This document shows, in pieces, positions 28,125 to 37,001 of a stretch of DNA of 64,000 nucleotides. Source of the stretch: Streptomyces sp. TS71-3 (GTDB lineage: Bacteria > Actinomycetota > Actinomycetes > Streptomycetales > Streptomycetaceae). Under the pieces are notes generated by a model. The model saw only the letters and a program-made list of their open reading frames with translations. It was not told the DNA's origin and did not search any database. Numbering within the stretch: the first letter of the stretch is position 1; every line of letters begins with the position of its first letter. The stretch is from NCBI RefSeq assembly GCF_018327685.1, contig NZ_BNEL01000003.1:2356001-2420000 (forward strand). The letters run 5' to 3'. A program made the translations under genes and the position numbers.

Positions 28125-28287
28125 CGTGCCCCCGCGGCGCCCGCCCCGTGCGGGCGCCGCAGGGTGCCCGCCTCGCGCGGGCGCCCAACCCACCGGCCCG
28201 ACCGCTCCGCGGAGCCGACGAGCGAGCCGGCCGGGCGATGGGCCCCGTTCCCGCCGACGACCGTGCACCGTGAGCGGAGAATCCCCC

Positions 28288-29829
28288 ATGCGACCCACCC
28301 TCTCCCTGAAACCCCGCACGTCGTGGACCGACGCATGGCGGCGCTGCCTCGCCGTGGCCCCCGAGGCGTTCCGCGAAGACCGGGTCCTCAACCTCTGGGG
28401 CGCCACCTGGCGGGCGGACGGCCGGGCACCGGACGCCGCGAGCCCCGTCGACCAGAGCCCCATCGCGGGCCCGCCCCGCCTCGACGCGGGCACCGCGCGG
28501 CAGGCCGTGCGCGCCGCACTCGACCAGCACCGCGCCTGGCGGCACATCCCCGTCGCCGAGCGCCGCGCACGCGTGGCGGCCACCCTCGACGCCCTCACCC
28601 AGCACCGCGACCTTTTCGCCCTCCTGCTGGTCTGGGAGATCGGCAAGCCCTGGCGGCTCGCCCAGTCCGACGTCGACCGCGCCATCGACGGCGTGCGCTG
28701 GTACGTCGACACCATCGAGCCGATGCTCGACGGCCGGGCCCCGCTGGACGGCCCGGTCTCCAACATCGCGAGCTGGAGCTACCCGATGTCCGTGCTCGTG
28801 CACGCCATGCTGGTGCAGGCCCTCGCGGGCAACGCCGTGATCGCCAAGACCCCCGTCGACGGCGGCGTCTCCTGCCTCACCCTGGCCTGCGCGCTCGCCG
28901 CCCGCGAAGGCGTCCCGGTGACCCTGGTCAGCGGCAGCGGCGGGCAGCTCTCCGAGGCGCTGGTGCGGGCGCCGGAGATCGGCTGCGTGTCGTTCATGGG
29001 CGGCCCGGACGCCGGGGCGGCCGTCGCCACCGCCGTCGCCGACCTGGGTAAACGCCACATCCTCGAACAGGAGGGGCTGAACACCTGGGGCATCTGGAAC
29101 TTCTCCGACTGGGACCGGCTCTCGGCCACCGTCCCCAAACTCTTCGGCTACGGCAAGCAGCGCTGCACGGCCTACCCCCGCTTCGTCGTCCAGCGGTGCC
29201 TGTTCAACGACTTCCTGGACGCCTACCTGCCCGCCGTGCGCACCGTCCGCATCGGCCACCCGCTGGCGGTCGAGACGCGCGACGACCCGTACCCCGACCT
29301 GGACTACGGCCCGCTGATCAGCGCCGCCAAGGCCAAGGAGCTCACCGACCAGGTGGAGGAGGCGATCGACCACGGCGCCGTACCCCTGCACCGCGGCACG
29401 CTCGCCGACGGCAGCTTCCTGCCCGGCCAGGACACCTCGGCGTACGTGGCACCCGTCACCCTCCTGGGCCCGCCGCCGTCCTCGCCGCTGCACCACGCGG
29501 AGCCGTTCGGCCCGGTCGACACGATCGTCCTGGTCGACACGGAGGCGGAACTGCTGGCCGCCATGAACGCCTCGAACGGCGCGCTGGTCGCCACCCTCGC
29601 CACCGACGACCGCTCGCTCTACCGGCGCCTCGCACCCAAGGTCCGCGCCTTCAAGGTCGGCCACGGCTCCGCACGCTCCCGCGGTGATCGCTCCGAGCTC
29701 TTCGGCGGCTTCGGCGCGTCCTGGCGGGGCGCCTTCGTCGGCGGCGAGCTGCTGGTGCGGGCGGTGACGCAGGGGTCGGTGGAGGAGCGGTTGCCGGGGA
29801 ACTTCCCCGAGTACCAGCTCACCCCGTGA
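28288..29829 (+). CDS. Aldehyde dehydrogenase family protein
   Basis: 513 residues from the ATG at 28288 (GGAGA upstream). Divergent ALDH: the cofactor-binding part is ASWSYPMSVLVHAMLVQALAG with NAVIAKTPVDGG. The catalytic Glu is probably in LEQEGLNTW (about 267-275), and the nucleophile is probably the Cys in GYGKQRCTAYPRFVV (about residue 292). The C-terminal part GPLISAAKAKELTDQVEE and AEPFGPVDTIVLVDT are ordinary. It follows sucCD by 163 bases. An acylating role linking a CoA ester with glyoxylate or a semialdehyde would fit the oxalate locus, but this is inference. Confidence 0.85.
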   Translation: MRPTLSLKPRTSWTDAWRRCLAVAPEAFREDRVLNLWGATWRADGRAPDAASPVDQSPIAGPPRLDAGTARQAVRAALDQHRAWRHIPVAERRARVAATLDALTQHRDLFALLLVWEIGKPWRLAQSDVDRAIDGVRWYVDTIEPMLDGRAPLDGPVSNIASWSYPMSVLVHAMLVQALAGNAVIAKTPVDGGVSCLTLACALAAREGVPVTLVSGSGGQLSEALVRAPEIGCVSFMGGPDAGAAVATAVADLGKRHILEQEGLNTWGIWNFSDWDRLSATVPKLFGYGKQRCTAYPRFVVQRCLFNDFLDAYLPAVRTVRIGHPLAVETRDDPYPDLDYGPLISAAKAKELTDQVEEAIDHGAVPLHRGTLADGSFLPGQDTSAYVAPVTLLGPPPSSPLHHAEPFGPVDTIVLVDTEAELLAAMNASNGALVATLATDDRSLYRRLAPKVRAFKVGHGSARSRGDRSELFGGFGASWRGAFVGGELLVRAVTQGSVEERLPGNFPEYQLTP

Positions 29830-29936
29830 GCCGGCGGACTTCGCTCACCGTGCGTGACACCGGGCCCGCGGAGTGTTGCAGCGGGCCCGCCGCCCGGGTG
29901 GGCGGCAGGGCCCCGCCCAGGCGGACGGATACGCAG

Positions 29937-29966
29937 GTGAAAGCCGCTCCCAAACCTTGGTATGGT
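29937..29966 (+). promoter_or_regulatory. Candidate tRNA-Leu promoter
   Basis: GTGAAA (29937-29942), an 18-base spacer and TATGGT (29961-29966) lie 39 bases before the tRNA 5' end. The 175-base gap after the aldehyde dehydrogenase has no other visible signal. Confidence 0.45.
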
Positions 29967-30004
29967 GGTGCTGTCGCCGCGGGGATCACCGGCGGCGCAC
30001 CTGA

Positions 30005-30092
30005 GTCCGGGTGGCGGAATGGCAGACGCGCTAGCTTGAGGTGCTAGTGCCCTTTATCGGGCGTGGGGGTTCAAGTCCCCCCTCGGACACCA
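30005..30092 (+). tRNA. tRNA-Leu (anticodon GAG), CCA encoded
   Basis: Type II tRNA with a long variable arm. Acceptor GTCCGGG pairs with CTCGGAC (one G-U); discriminator A and genomic CCA end at 30092. The anticodon stem CTAGC/GCTAG encloses the loop TTGAGGT, giving anticodon GAG (30038-30040). The T arm GGGGGTTCAAGTCCCCC is perfect. It reads CUC/CUU leucine codons. Confidence 0.97.
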
Positions 30093-30290
30093 CCACTGAC
30101 GATGCGCATGCGAGGGGCCTCGACCTTACGGTCGCGGCCCTCGTTGCGTGTGCGTAGCTGATGGTGACGCCGAGGGCCTCGTAGAGGGGGCCTTTCTCGT
30201 CGGCATCGCCTGTCTGGATACGCTCCGCGATGTTCCCGAGGCTCTCGGTGGTCTCCTGGATCCGGTGTGGGGCGAGCACGGGCACACTCC
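30071..30290 (-). pseudogene. Remnant of a serine recombinase C-terminus at the tRNA-Leu 3' end
   Basis: Minus-strand translation gives IQETTESLGNIAERIQTGDA and DEKGPLYEALGVTISYAHAT. After a frame change it continues as RKVEAPRMRIVSGGVRGGT, stopping inside the tRNA 3' part. This order (coiled segment, D-x-K-x-x-LYEALG, VTISY, basic tail ending RGGT) resembles the C-terminal end of large serine integrases of actinomycete elements. No catalytic domain remains. It suggests an old integration at this tRNA. An imperfect GC-rich hairpin (30111-30146) within it could stop tRNA transcription. Confidence 0.5.
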
Positions 30291-30350
30291 CAGATCCCCG
30301 CACATCCCCACCGGCAACTGAGCTGCCCTGGTGATGCCCGGCGCAGGCCC

Positions 30351-30971
30351 CTACGAAGAAGCGGACTCGCCCGGATCGTCGTCGGCTGCCCACCAGGCGG
30401 GGGCACAGGCCACGGCTGCGTGGACCATGTCGTCTTTGGTGACCGACGGGTCGTTGAGCCATGCCCTGATGGCGCCGGCGAAGCCGTGGGCCAGGAACTG
30501 AGCCATCACCTGACGGTTGTCATCGGGGAGTCCTTGAGGGGCGCGGCGGGCCATGTGCGCCAAGGCGTAGTTGCTGAAGTGGCGTACGAGCACGTCGTAC
30601 ACCCCGCTGTCCGCGGGATCCCCGAGAGCGAGCCGGTAGACCGCCATGAACCGCTCGACGTGGTCGGCCACCTGCCTGGTGGCCAGGTGATGCAGCTGGC
30701 GGGCCGGGGACAGGCCCTGGTCGCGCTGCTCGTCCTCCAGCGCGTGGCCTCGCTCCAAGTCGGCGCAGAGGACCTGGATGAGGAGGTCGAACGGGGTGTT
30801 GTAGCGGTTGTAGAACGTTGCACGGGTAACCCCCGCCCGGTCGGCCAGTTCGGCCACCGTGATCTGGGAGATGGGCCGCTGCGCGGCGAGATCCACGATG
30901 GCCTGCTCGAAGGCCTTGGTCGTGCGGGTGATGCGCGGATCGATCCGGGCGTTCAGGGTTCCATCCTCCAT
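30351..30971 (-). CDS. TetR/AcrR-family transcriptional regulator
   Basis: 206 residues from the ATG at 30971. The N-terminal HTH is clear: TTKAFEQAIVDLAAQRPISQ, then ITVAELADRAGVTRATFYNR (about 29-48). The C-terminal ligand-binding part (residues 60-200) resembles TetR_C_33-like domains with ALAHMARRAPQG. It is transcribed divergently from the SnoaL-like gene, 72 bases between the starts, so it probably represses that operon and itself. The ligand is unknown. Confidence 0.88.
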   Translation of the reverse strand: MEDGTLNARIDPRITRTTKAFEQAIVDLAAQRPISQITVAELADRAGVTRATFYNRYNTPFDLLIQVLCADLERGHALEDEQRDQGLSPARQLHHLATRQVADHVERFMAVYRLALGDPADSGVYDVLVRHFSNYALAHMARRAPQGLPDDNRQVMAQFLAHGFAGAIRAWLNDPSVTKDDMVHAAVACAPAWWAADDDPGESASS

Positions 30972-31014
30972 ATGTGTCGCATTGCAATCAGTCACAGGCA
31001 GTGCTTTTATACAT

Positions 31015-31025
31015 CTGTCAAACAG
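31015..31025. promoter_or_regulatory. Small inverted repeat, possible TetR operator
   Basis: CTGT-CAA-ACAG lies in the 72-base divergent region between the TetR regulator and the SnoaL-like gene. It is short, so the call is weak. Confidence 0.3.
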
Positions 31026-31043
31026 TGTCTTGAAAGGATCACC

Positions 31044-31502
31044 ATGGCCTCCCATACCTCGATCTCGCCTCAGGAAGCCGCCGACCGGTTGGCCATCCGC
31101 GAGCTGATCGACGCCTACGCGCACTGCGCGGACCGGCGGGATGCCAACGGACAGAAGGCCCTGTTCACCTCGGACACACGCTTCGTCGTGTTCATGGACG
31201 CCACCGCGGACGAGCCGACGCAGATCCTGCATGGCCGCGAGGCACTCACCCCTGTGTTCGACAACCTCAACACCTACCAGTCCACCACACACTTCAACGG
31301 CCAGAGCACTATCGCCCTGGACGGCGACCGTGCAGCAGGCGAGAGCTACTGCTTGGCCCACCACATCTCGGTTGACGACTCCGGGCAGCGCACCCTCATG
31401 ATCGCGTCGATCCGCTACCTCGACGAGTTCATCAAGCAGAACGGCGACTGGTACTTCGCAGAACGCCGCCTGATGGTCGACTGGAGCGAAACACGCCCCT
31501 GA
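31044..31502 (+). CDS. SnoaL-like nuclear transport factor 2 family protein
   Basis: 152 residues; GAAAGGA five bases before the ATG. The NTF2 fold is shown by AADRLAIRELIDAYAHCADRR (first helix), ALFTSDTRFVVFMD (strand), STTHFNGQSTIALDGDRAAGE and the C-terminal NGDWYFAERRLMVDW. Members are small dehydratases, cyclases or ligand-binding proteins. Next to a flavin-dependent monooxygenase-like gene and a TetR regulator, it probably handles a xenobiotic or secondary metabolite. Function otherwise unknown. Confidence 0.87.
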   Translation: MASHTSISPQEAADRLAIRELIDAYAHCADRRDANGQKALFTSDTRFVVFMDATADEPTQILHGREALTPVFDNLNTYQSTTHFNGQSTIALDGDRAAGESYCLAHHISVDDSGQRTLMIASIRYLDEFIKQNGDWYFAERRLMVDWSETRP

Positions 31503-31690
31503 ACGCCCTGACGTGCGAGGCACTCAGCAGGGCGCCAGGTGCGCACGTCGAGATGGATGATGCGGGCCCGCTCGTGGATGCGGCCGGGCTCGACGAGCCA
31601 CTGGCACGCGGCTGCCGGGGGGGCGGACGAAGCCGGTCTTGATCAGGCGGTGGTGAAGGCCAGGCCGCGATCGGACAGAAGGATTACGTA

Positions 31691-32896
31691 ATGGACGGCA
31701 TTGTTAACGCGACGACCGACGGCTCAGCGCAGCCCGAGCGGGAGGAGCTGATCGCCAAGGCGCGAGAACTGCATCCGCTCCTGCGCGAGTACGTCAGCCG
31801 CGCGGAAGTCGGTCGCCAGGCCGCGCCCGAGGTGGTCGAGGCCCTCACGGAAGCCGGGTTCTTTCGGCTGATGAAGCCTCGGCGGCTCGGTGGCAACGAG
31901 GTGGGCCTGCGCACGCTGGTCGAGGTGACCGAGACGCTCGGCGAGGGGGACGGATCGGCGGCCTGGCTCGTGGGCGTGGGCGCCGTCGCCGCCTGGCTGG
32001 TGGGCACGGCCTCGAAGCAGGCGCAGGAGGACCTGTTCGCACAGGACCCCGACGCACGAGTGGCCGGCGGGAGTTCACCGGGCCCGGCCCGCCGCGTGGA
32101 GGGCGGTTACCGGGTCAGCGGCCGGTGGCCCTACGCCTCCGGTGCCCACGGTTCATCCTGGGCGACGATGGGGGCGGTGCTCACGGATGAGTCCGGCCAG
32201 ATGTCCGATGCCCTCGTGTGCGTGGCGCCGGCCTCGGACCTCACCCTTGAGCGCACGTGGCAGACCGTGGGCATGCGCGGTACCGGCAGCGACACGTGGG
32301 TCGCGGACGACGTGTTCGTGCCCGACCACCGGACGATCTCGATCGGGCAGGTGGTCGCGGGGAAGTGGCCCCTGCCCACCGAGGAGACGATGTACCTCCT
32401 TCCCGCCGGTCCCCTGGGTCTGCTGGGCCTGCTCGGTCCGATTCTCGGTCTCGGCCGGGCTGCCCTCGACTACGTCATCGCACAGGCGCCGCGGAAGGGC
32501 ATGCACCACACCTTCTTCGCCCGGCAGGCCGACTCGGTCGGAGTCCAGATCCAGCTCGCCGAAGCCGCCCTGAAGCTCAAGACGGCGAAGCTGCACACCT
32601 ACGCCATCGCTGACGCCATCGACGCCGCCGCAAGCCGCGGTGAACAGGTGGAATACGCAGACCGTGCCGAGTACCGGGCGGAGTACGGCTATGTCGCACA
32701 GCAGGTGCTCGAGGCCCTGCAGATCCTGATCAACGTGCACGGCGCCGGCGCCTTCGCGGAGTCCAACCCCCTCCAGCAGTGGTGGCGGGACGCCAACACC
32801 GCGGCCCACCACGCCGGGCTCAACGCCGCCGTCGGCTACGAGGTGTACGGCAAGTCGCTCGTGGGCGTCGACGAGCAGGTAAGCCCCATGATCTGA
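31691..32896 (+). CDS. Acyl-CoA dehydrogenase-like flavin monooxygenase
   Basis: 401 residues of the acyl-CoA-dehydrogenase fold in the HsaA/HpaB-like group D monooxygenase style. The N-terminal helices contain EALTEAGFFRLMKPRRLGGN. DGSAAWLVGVGAVAAW and GGYRVSGRWPYASGAHGSSW are typical of these oxygenases, with W-x-x-x-G motifs binding FMN. WQTVGMRGTGSDTWVADDVF follows, and the C-terminal bundle ends HHAGLNAAVGYEVYGKSLVG. It would use reduced flavin from a separate reductase, none of which is visible here. The ATG at 31691 starts 188 bases after the SnoaL gene and has only a weak ribosome site. Confidence 0.86.
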   Translation: MDGIVNATTDGSAQPEREELIAKARELHPLLREYVSRAEVGRQAAPEVVEALTEAGFFRLMKPRRLGGNEVGLRTLVEVTETLGEGDGSAAWLVGVGAVAAWLVGTASKQAQEDLFAQDPDARVAGGSSPGPARRVEGGYRVSGRWPYASGAHGSSWATMGAVLTDESGQMSDALVCVAPASDLTLERTWQTVGMRGTGSDTWVADDVFVPDHRTISIGQVVAGKWPLPTEETMYLLPAGPLGLLGLLGPILGLGRAALDYVIAQAPRKGMHHTFFARQADSVGVQIQLAEAALKLKTAKLHTYAIADAIDAAASRGEQVEYADRAEYRAEYGYVAQQVLEALQILINVHGAGAFAESNPLQQWWRDANTAAHHAGLNAAVGYEVYGKSLVGVDEQVSPMI

Positions 32897-32991
32897 CCTT
32901 GTCGGGCCCATCGACCGCTCGCGGCCCTGCCGCGGGCAGAGCCCCGTCTCGGGGCCGTGGCACCTGCGCCGACTTGTCTCCGTCACCTGAT

Positions 32992-33030
32992 GGGCGGGGC
33001 AGGGACCTGTGGTCGGTCCCTGCCCCGCCC
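32992..33030. terminator. Strong bidirectional hairpin terminator
   Basis: Perfect 16-bp stem GGGCGGGGCAGGGACC / GGTCCCTGCCCCGCCC with a seven-base loop, placed between convergent genes ending at 32896 (plus) and 33039 (minus). Confidence 0.88.
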
Positions 33031-33038
33031 GCTCTCTG

Positions 33039-35831
33039 TTACCCGGGGAGGAGGCCGTGGACAGCGAGTTCGCTGATGGCCATCTGGCCGCCGGTCTGGC
33101 CGCCCTGGTCAGGTCGGTCCGCGATCAGACGGACATAGCGTGCCGCGACCGGCCTGTCGAGCTGCACGCCCGTCAGGCCCGCGGTGGTATCGGAGTGTCG
33201 GGCCACGTTGTACCAGGTCGAGCCGTTCTCGGACACGTCGATGTGGAAGTCGGTGGCGAACTTCCCCTCGGGCTGCTGGAGGGTGATCAGGTCGACCGAC
33301 CGGGGACGACCGAGGTCGACCTGCTGGGTCCAGCGGTACTGGCCGGTGGCCTGCGACCAAGTGCCCGGGTCGCCGTCGGTGGCGTACGAGGGCAGTGAGC
33401 CGGGCTGCATGTCCGCCTGGGTGCCGTCGATGAACTGGGCGCCGCTGGTTGCGCCCAGGGCGAGGTTTCCCGCGCCGGGGGCGTAGGCGCCGATCTCGCT
33501 GATCGCCATCTGGTCACCGCGCTGGCCCGGGCCGTCGGGCTTGTCCGCGACGACTCGGAGGTAGCGGGCGTTCACCGGTGTGGAGAGGAAGACCGGCGTG
33601 CTGCCCCAGCCACTCTCGCGGACGGTGCCGACGGTCGTCCAGTCGGTGCCGTTGGTGGAGGTGTCGACGTGGAAGGCCGTCGCGAAGTGCTGCTTCGGCA
33701 TGCCGACGGTCACGGCTCCGAGCCGTTGGTCTGTCTTCAGGTCGACTTCAAGCTGCCAGCGGAACTGGCCACTGGCCTGTACCGAGGTGTTCGGGTCGCC
33801 GTCGGTGGCGTTGGCCGCACGGTCTCCGGGCTGGAGGTCGGCGGCGGTGCCGTCCACGTACTGGGCGTGCACGGTCCTGCCCAGCGCGAGGTTCGTCGGA
33901 GCCGTGCCCGCGGGGGCCGATGCCACGTGCGCGTACGGAGCCTGGAGGCCCGCGTTGGAGAGGAGCGAGGCCGGCACGCCGGTCCCGTCGGAGGCGACTC
34001 GGGTGTTGTCCAGCGTCAGGTTGTCAGGATCGCCGCACGGCCAGTCCGGGGTGGGGTTCTCGACGTAGTTGCCGGTGAAGGAGAAGTTTCCGTAGGGGAG
34101 TTTGTCCTCCTTGCAGCCGCCCATGGAGTAGCTTCCGTTGCCGAAGATGGCGTTGCCCGTCATGGTGACGTTGGTGCTGCCGCCGTCGGTGTAGATGGCG
34201 TGACCGCCCTGGACGCCGTTGCGTACGACGTTTCCGCTGATGAGCAGGCCGTCGGCGAGCGAGTCGCCCTCCTGTCCGAGGACGTAGATGCCACCGCCGT
34301 CGTAGCGCAGTTGCATGGCGTCGAAGACCAGGTTGTCGAGGATCTTGTTGCCGCTGGTCTTCGTCGGGGTGTGGCCCCAGCCCCAGTTGGAGCTGATGCC
34401 GCTGTAGGGCACATCGTTGACCTGGTTGTGTTGGATCAGGTCGTCTCGGGCGTAGCTCTGGAAGATTCCGACGCCGCCGGTGTAGTCGACGGCGACGTGG
34501 TGGACCCAGTTGTCCGCGACGGTGTTGTGGGCAGGCAGCAGGGAGATGTCGGTGGGAGCCGCGTCGGCGCCGTTGCCGATTTCGAGGCCGTTGCCGGAGA
34601 TGTCGGTGAACTCGTTGCCCTGGAGTGTGGAGCCGTGGACGCCGCGGCCGAGTTGCAGGCCGGCGGCCCCCAGGTGCTGGAAGGTACTGTCAGCGATCGA
34701 CAGGTTCTCGGTGTGGTCGAACACGACGTTGCCCGGCGTCATCGTCCAGTTGCCGTAGGGGCAGGTGCCGGGGTCGGTGCTGGAGTAGCGGTCGCAGGAG
34801 CCCTGCTTCTCCCATCCGTCGGCTTCGGTCAGGCGCATGTTGGCCTGGACCTCGGAGAAGCCCTCCGTGCCGTTGGGCTCGGTCCATCCGCCGTACTCGA
34901 AGGAGATGCCGCTGAACGCGAGGCCCGTCAGGGGGTGTGCCTCGGTGGCCGTGCCGGAGACCAGCGTCTGCAGCCGCGGGATCTCCACATCGGCCCGCTT
35001 CAGGTCCTGGCCCCCGCGGGGCTTGTAGTAGACGGTGTGCGCGGCCTTGTCGCGGTACCACTCGCCGGGGTCGTCGAGCAGTTCCCTGGCGTTCTCGACC
35101 CGGTCGGGCCGGTCGGCATTGACGCCGTACGGCTTCTTCGTGGAGTTGTCGAAGCAGGGTTGGTCCATGGTGACCGTGGTGCCTGACACCGAGGCCACGC
35201 CGCAGTACATCTCGGTCCAGCCCACGTCGTAGACGAACTGGATGTCGGATGTGTTCTTCCAACCGTCCAGGGCGGTGTCGGAAGTGGTGTAGCCGGTGGG
35301 CGTGCGGGTGAACTGCGTGGGTGCCGTTCCGCGGGCGCGTATGCCGCGCACCCCGTCGACGTACAGCTGGCGGGTGTCCGTGCCCGCTGGGACCGTGGCC
35401 GACCAGACGCCGTCCGCGCCTTCGTGCCAGTCCCGGATGCGTTGGCCACCGCTGAGGACCGGGTGCGCGCCGGGTGCGGCCGCGTAAGTGACGGTGTGGC
35501 CGTTACGTGCGCTGTCGCCGTTCGCGGCGTCGAAGGAGAGGGTCCTGTCGAGACGGTAGGTGCCACCCGCGAGCACGACACGGATGTCGGAGTGCTGGTC
35601 GTGGGTGGCGGCACGTACCTTCTGCTGGGCACGAGCAAGCGTGCACGGATCGCCGGGCGAGCACGTGTCGCCGTCTCCGTCCGGTGCCACGGAGTACGTG
35701 AGGGGAGCGGGGGCGGACTGCGCTGCCGGGACGGCAGCCGCCGCTCCGGCGATGAGAAGACCCGAGAGCAGTGTGACGGACGTACCGATGGCCGCGCGGA
35801 CACCGCGCCGCCATCGTCGGTGTGGAGACAT
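33039..35831 (-). CDS. Secreted right-handed beta-helix protein with two discoidin domains
   Basis: 930 residues. Signal peptide 1 to about 39 (AIGTSVTLLSGLLIAGAAAA). Residues about 45-640 form a right-handed parallel beta-helix (Pec_lyase/GH141-like): TYSVAPDGDGDTCSPGDPCT at the start, repeated short strands such as HNTVADNWVHHVAVDYTGGV and KILDNLVFDAMQLRYDGGGI. Two F5/8-type discoidin domains follow (about 645-785 and 790-930; each begins NLALG and has ATDGDPNT/ATDGDPGT and RYLRVVADKP/RYVRLIADRP). It probably binds and cleaves a plant or microbial polysaccharide outside the cell, supplying sugars to the ABC importer just upstream. Catalytic residues not assigned. Confidence 0.88.
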   Translation of the reverse strand: MSPHRRWRRGVRAAIGTSVTLLSGLLIAGAAAAVPAAQSAPAPLTYSVAPDGDGDTCSPGDPCTLARAQQKVRAATHDQHSDIRVVLAGGTYRLDRTLSFDAANGDSARNGHTVTYAAAPGAHPVLSGGQRIRDWHEGADGVWSATVPAGTDTRQLYVDGVRGIRARGTAPTQFTRTPTGYTTSDTALDGWKNTSDIQFVYDVGWTEMYCGVASVSGTTVTMDQPCFDNSTKKPYGVNADRPDRVENARELLDDPGEWYRDKAAHTVYYKPRGGQDLKRADVEIPRLQTLVSGTATEAHPLTGLAFSGISFEYGGWTEPNGTEGFSEVQANMRLTEADGWEKQGSCDRYSSTDPGTCPYGNWTMTPGNVVFDHTENLSIADSTFQHLGAAGLQLGRGVHGSTLQGNEFTDISGNGLEIGNGADAAPTDISLLPAHNTVADNWVHHVAVDYTGGVGIFQSYARDDLIQHNQVNDVPYSGISSNWGWGHTPTKTSGNKILDNLVFDAMQLRYDGGGIYVLGQEGDSLADGLLISGNVVRNGVQGGHAIYTDGGSTNVTMTGNAIFGNGSYSMGGCKEDKLPYGNFSFTGNYVENPTPDWPCGDPDNLTLDNTRVASDGTGVPASLLSNAGLQAPYAHVASAPAGTAPTNLALGRTVHAQYVDGTAADLQPGDRAANATDGDPNTSVQASGQFRWQLEVDLKTDQRLGAVTVGMPKQHFATAFHVDTSTNGTDWTTVGTVRESGWGSTPVFLSTPVNARYLRVVADKPDGPGQRGDQMAISEIGAYAPGAGNLALGATSGAQFIDGTQADMQPGSLPSYATDGDPGTWSQATGQYRWTQQVDLGRPRSVDLITLQQPEGKFATDFHIDVSENGSTWYNVARHSDTTAGLTGVQLDRPVAARYVRLIADRPDQGGQTGGQMAISELAVHGLLPG

Positions 35832-36089
35832 GTGTGGTCACTCCCAAGACGTCGTTGGGTGAGAGGTGGTGATGGGGGATTCCGCGTACCGGAGGTGTTG
35901 CGGGACAAGTGCAGACCTCGGCGCGTCCCGTGAGTGGCGGCCGGGTTCTGGCTGCCCTTGAGTCTGCTGCGGTGGCGGTGTGGGGTGGGGAGCTCCGAGC
36001 TCGGCCTCGTGTTCGCGGGCACGGGTTCTCGGGTGGGGGAGCCGGGGATGTGGGCTGGTCCCGTCCGCTGGGGGCCGGTGCCCCTGGAT

Positions 36090-37001
36090 TCACTCCTTGG
36101 TGGCTCCGGCGAGCATTCCGGAGACGAGGGTTCGCTGGGAGAACAGAAAGAGGGCCAGGACGGGACAGATGGCGACGATGACCGCGAGTGCGAGTTCGGG
36201 GATGGTGATGTCGAGGCCGGCGCCGGCTACGGGATTGAACGAGGGAGTCGAGGTCAGCAACTGGTTCAGACCTACCTGGAGCGGAAACTCGTCGCTGTTG
36301 GGCAGCACCAGGTACGGCAGGAAGAAGTTGTTCCAGTTGCCGACGAAGCTGAAGAAGGCGACCAGTCCGATCACCGGCTTGGCCAGTGGGAGCGCGATGC
36401 GGCTGAAGAGTTGCCACTCGGTGCAGCCATCCATCCGCGCTGCGGAGAGCAGGTCGCGAGGCAGGCTGCCGGCGAAGTAGATGTACATCAGGTACACGCC
36501 GAACGGGAAGAACGAGAAGGGCAGGATCACCGACCACACGGTGCCGATCAGGTGGAACCGGTTGAGTTCCAGGAACACCGGCAACACGAGGGTGGCAGAC
36601 GGCATGATCATGGTGACCAGAGTGATCACGAGAAGGGCTCTGCGGCCCCGGAAACGAGTGAGTGCGAGGGCGTAACCGGCCGTGACGCTGGTGATCAGGG
36701 TCAGTACGAGCGAAGCACCGGCGTAGATCACGGAGTTGCCGAGCCAGGTCAGCATCGCATGGTTCTGGAAGGCGAACAGGTGCCGCCAGGCGGCGCCGAT
36801 CTGGCTGAAGGAGCCGAAGGACAGCGGCGAGTCGTGGACGATCTGCCCGGCGGTCTTGGACGGCGCCATCAGCACCCAGGCCACCGGAAGTACGAAGAAG
36901 ACAAGGAGGGCGGCCAGCAGGGCGCCGACGACCAGGGCGGACACGACGTGCCCGGGGGAGCGGCCGGTCCGGGGCCGTCGTGCGGCCACGTGCACTGTCA
37001 T
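36090..37001 (-). CDS. Carbohydrate ABC transporter permease (MalG-like)
   Basis: 303 residues, six membrane segments. The cytoplasmic EAA loop AARMDGCTEWQLFSRIALPL (about 194-213) is the docking site for an ATPase, which is not encoded here; Streptomyces often use the shared MsiK ATPase. It overlaps the upstream permease stop by four bases (36998-37001). The 258-base gap to the beta-helix gene downstream holds no gene. Confidence 0.93.
   Translation of the reverse strand: MTVHVAARRPRTGRSPGHVVSALVVGALLAALLVFFVLPVAWVLMAPSKTAGQIVHDSPLSFGSFSQIGAAWRHLFAFQNHAMLTWLGNSVIYAGASLVLTLITSVTAGYALALTRFRGRRALLVITLVTMIMPSATLVLPVFLELNRFHLIGTVWSVILPFSFFPFGVYLMYIYFAGSLPRDLLSAARMDGCTEWQLFSRIALPLAKPVIGLVAFFSFVGNWNNFFLPYLVLPNSDEFPLQVGLNQLLTSTPSFNPVAGAGLDITIPELALAVIVAICPVLALFLFSQRTLVSGMLAGATKE

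Noticed and set aside
26049..28766. A 905-codon minus-strand frame opposite sucCD
   Set aside because: Shadow frame rich in Gly/Asp/Val; no motif, while sucC and sucD are unmistakable.
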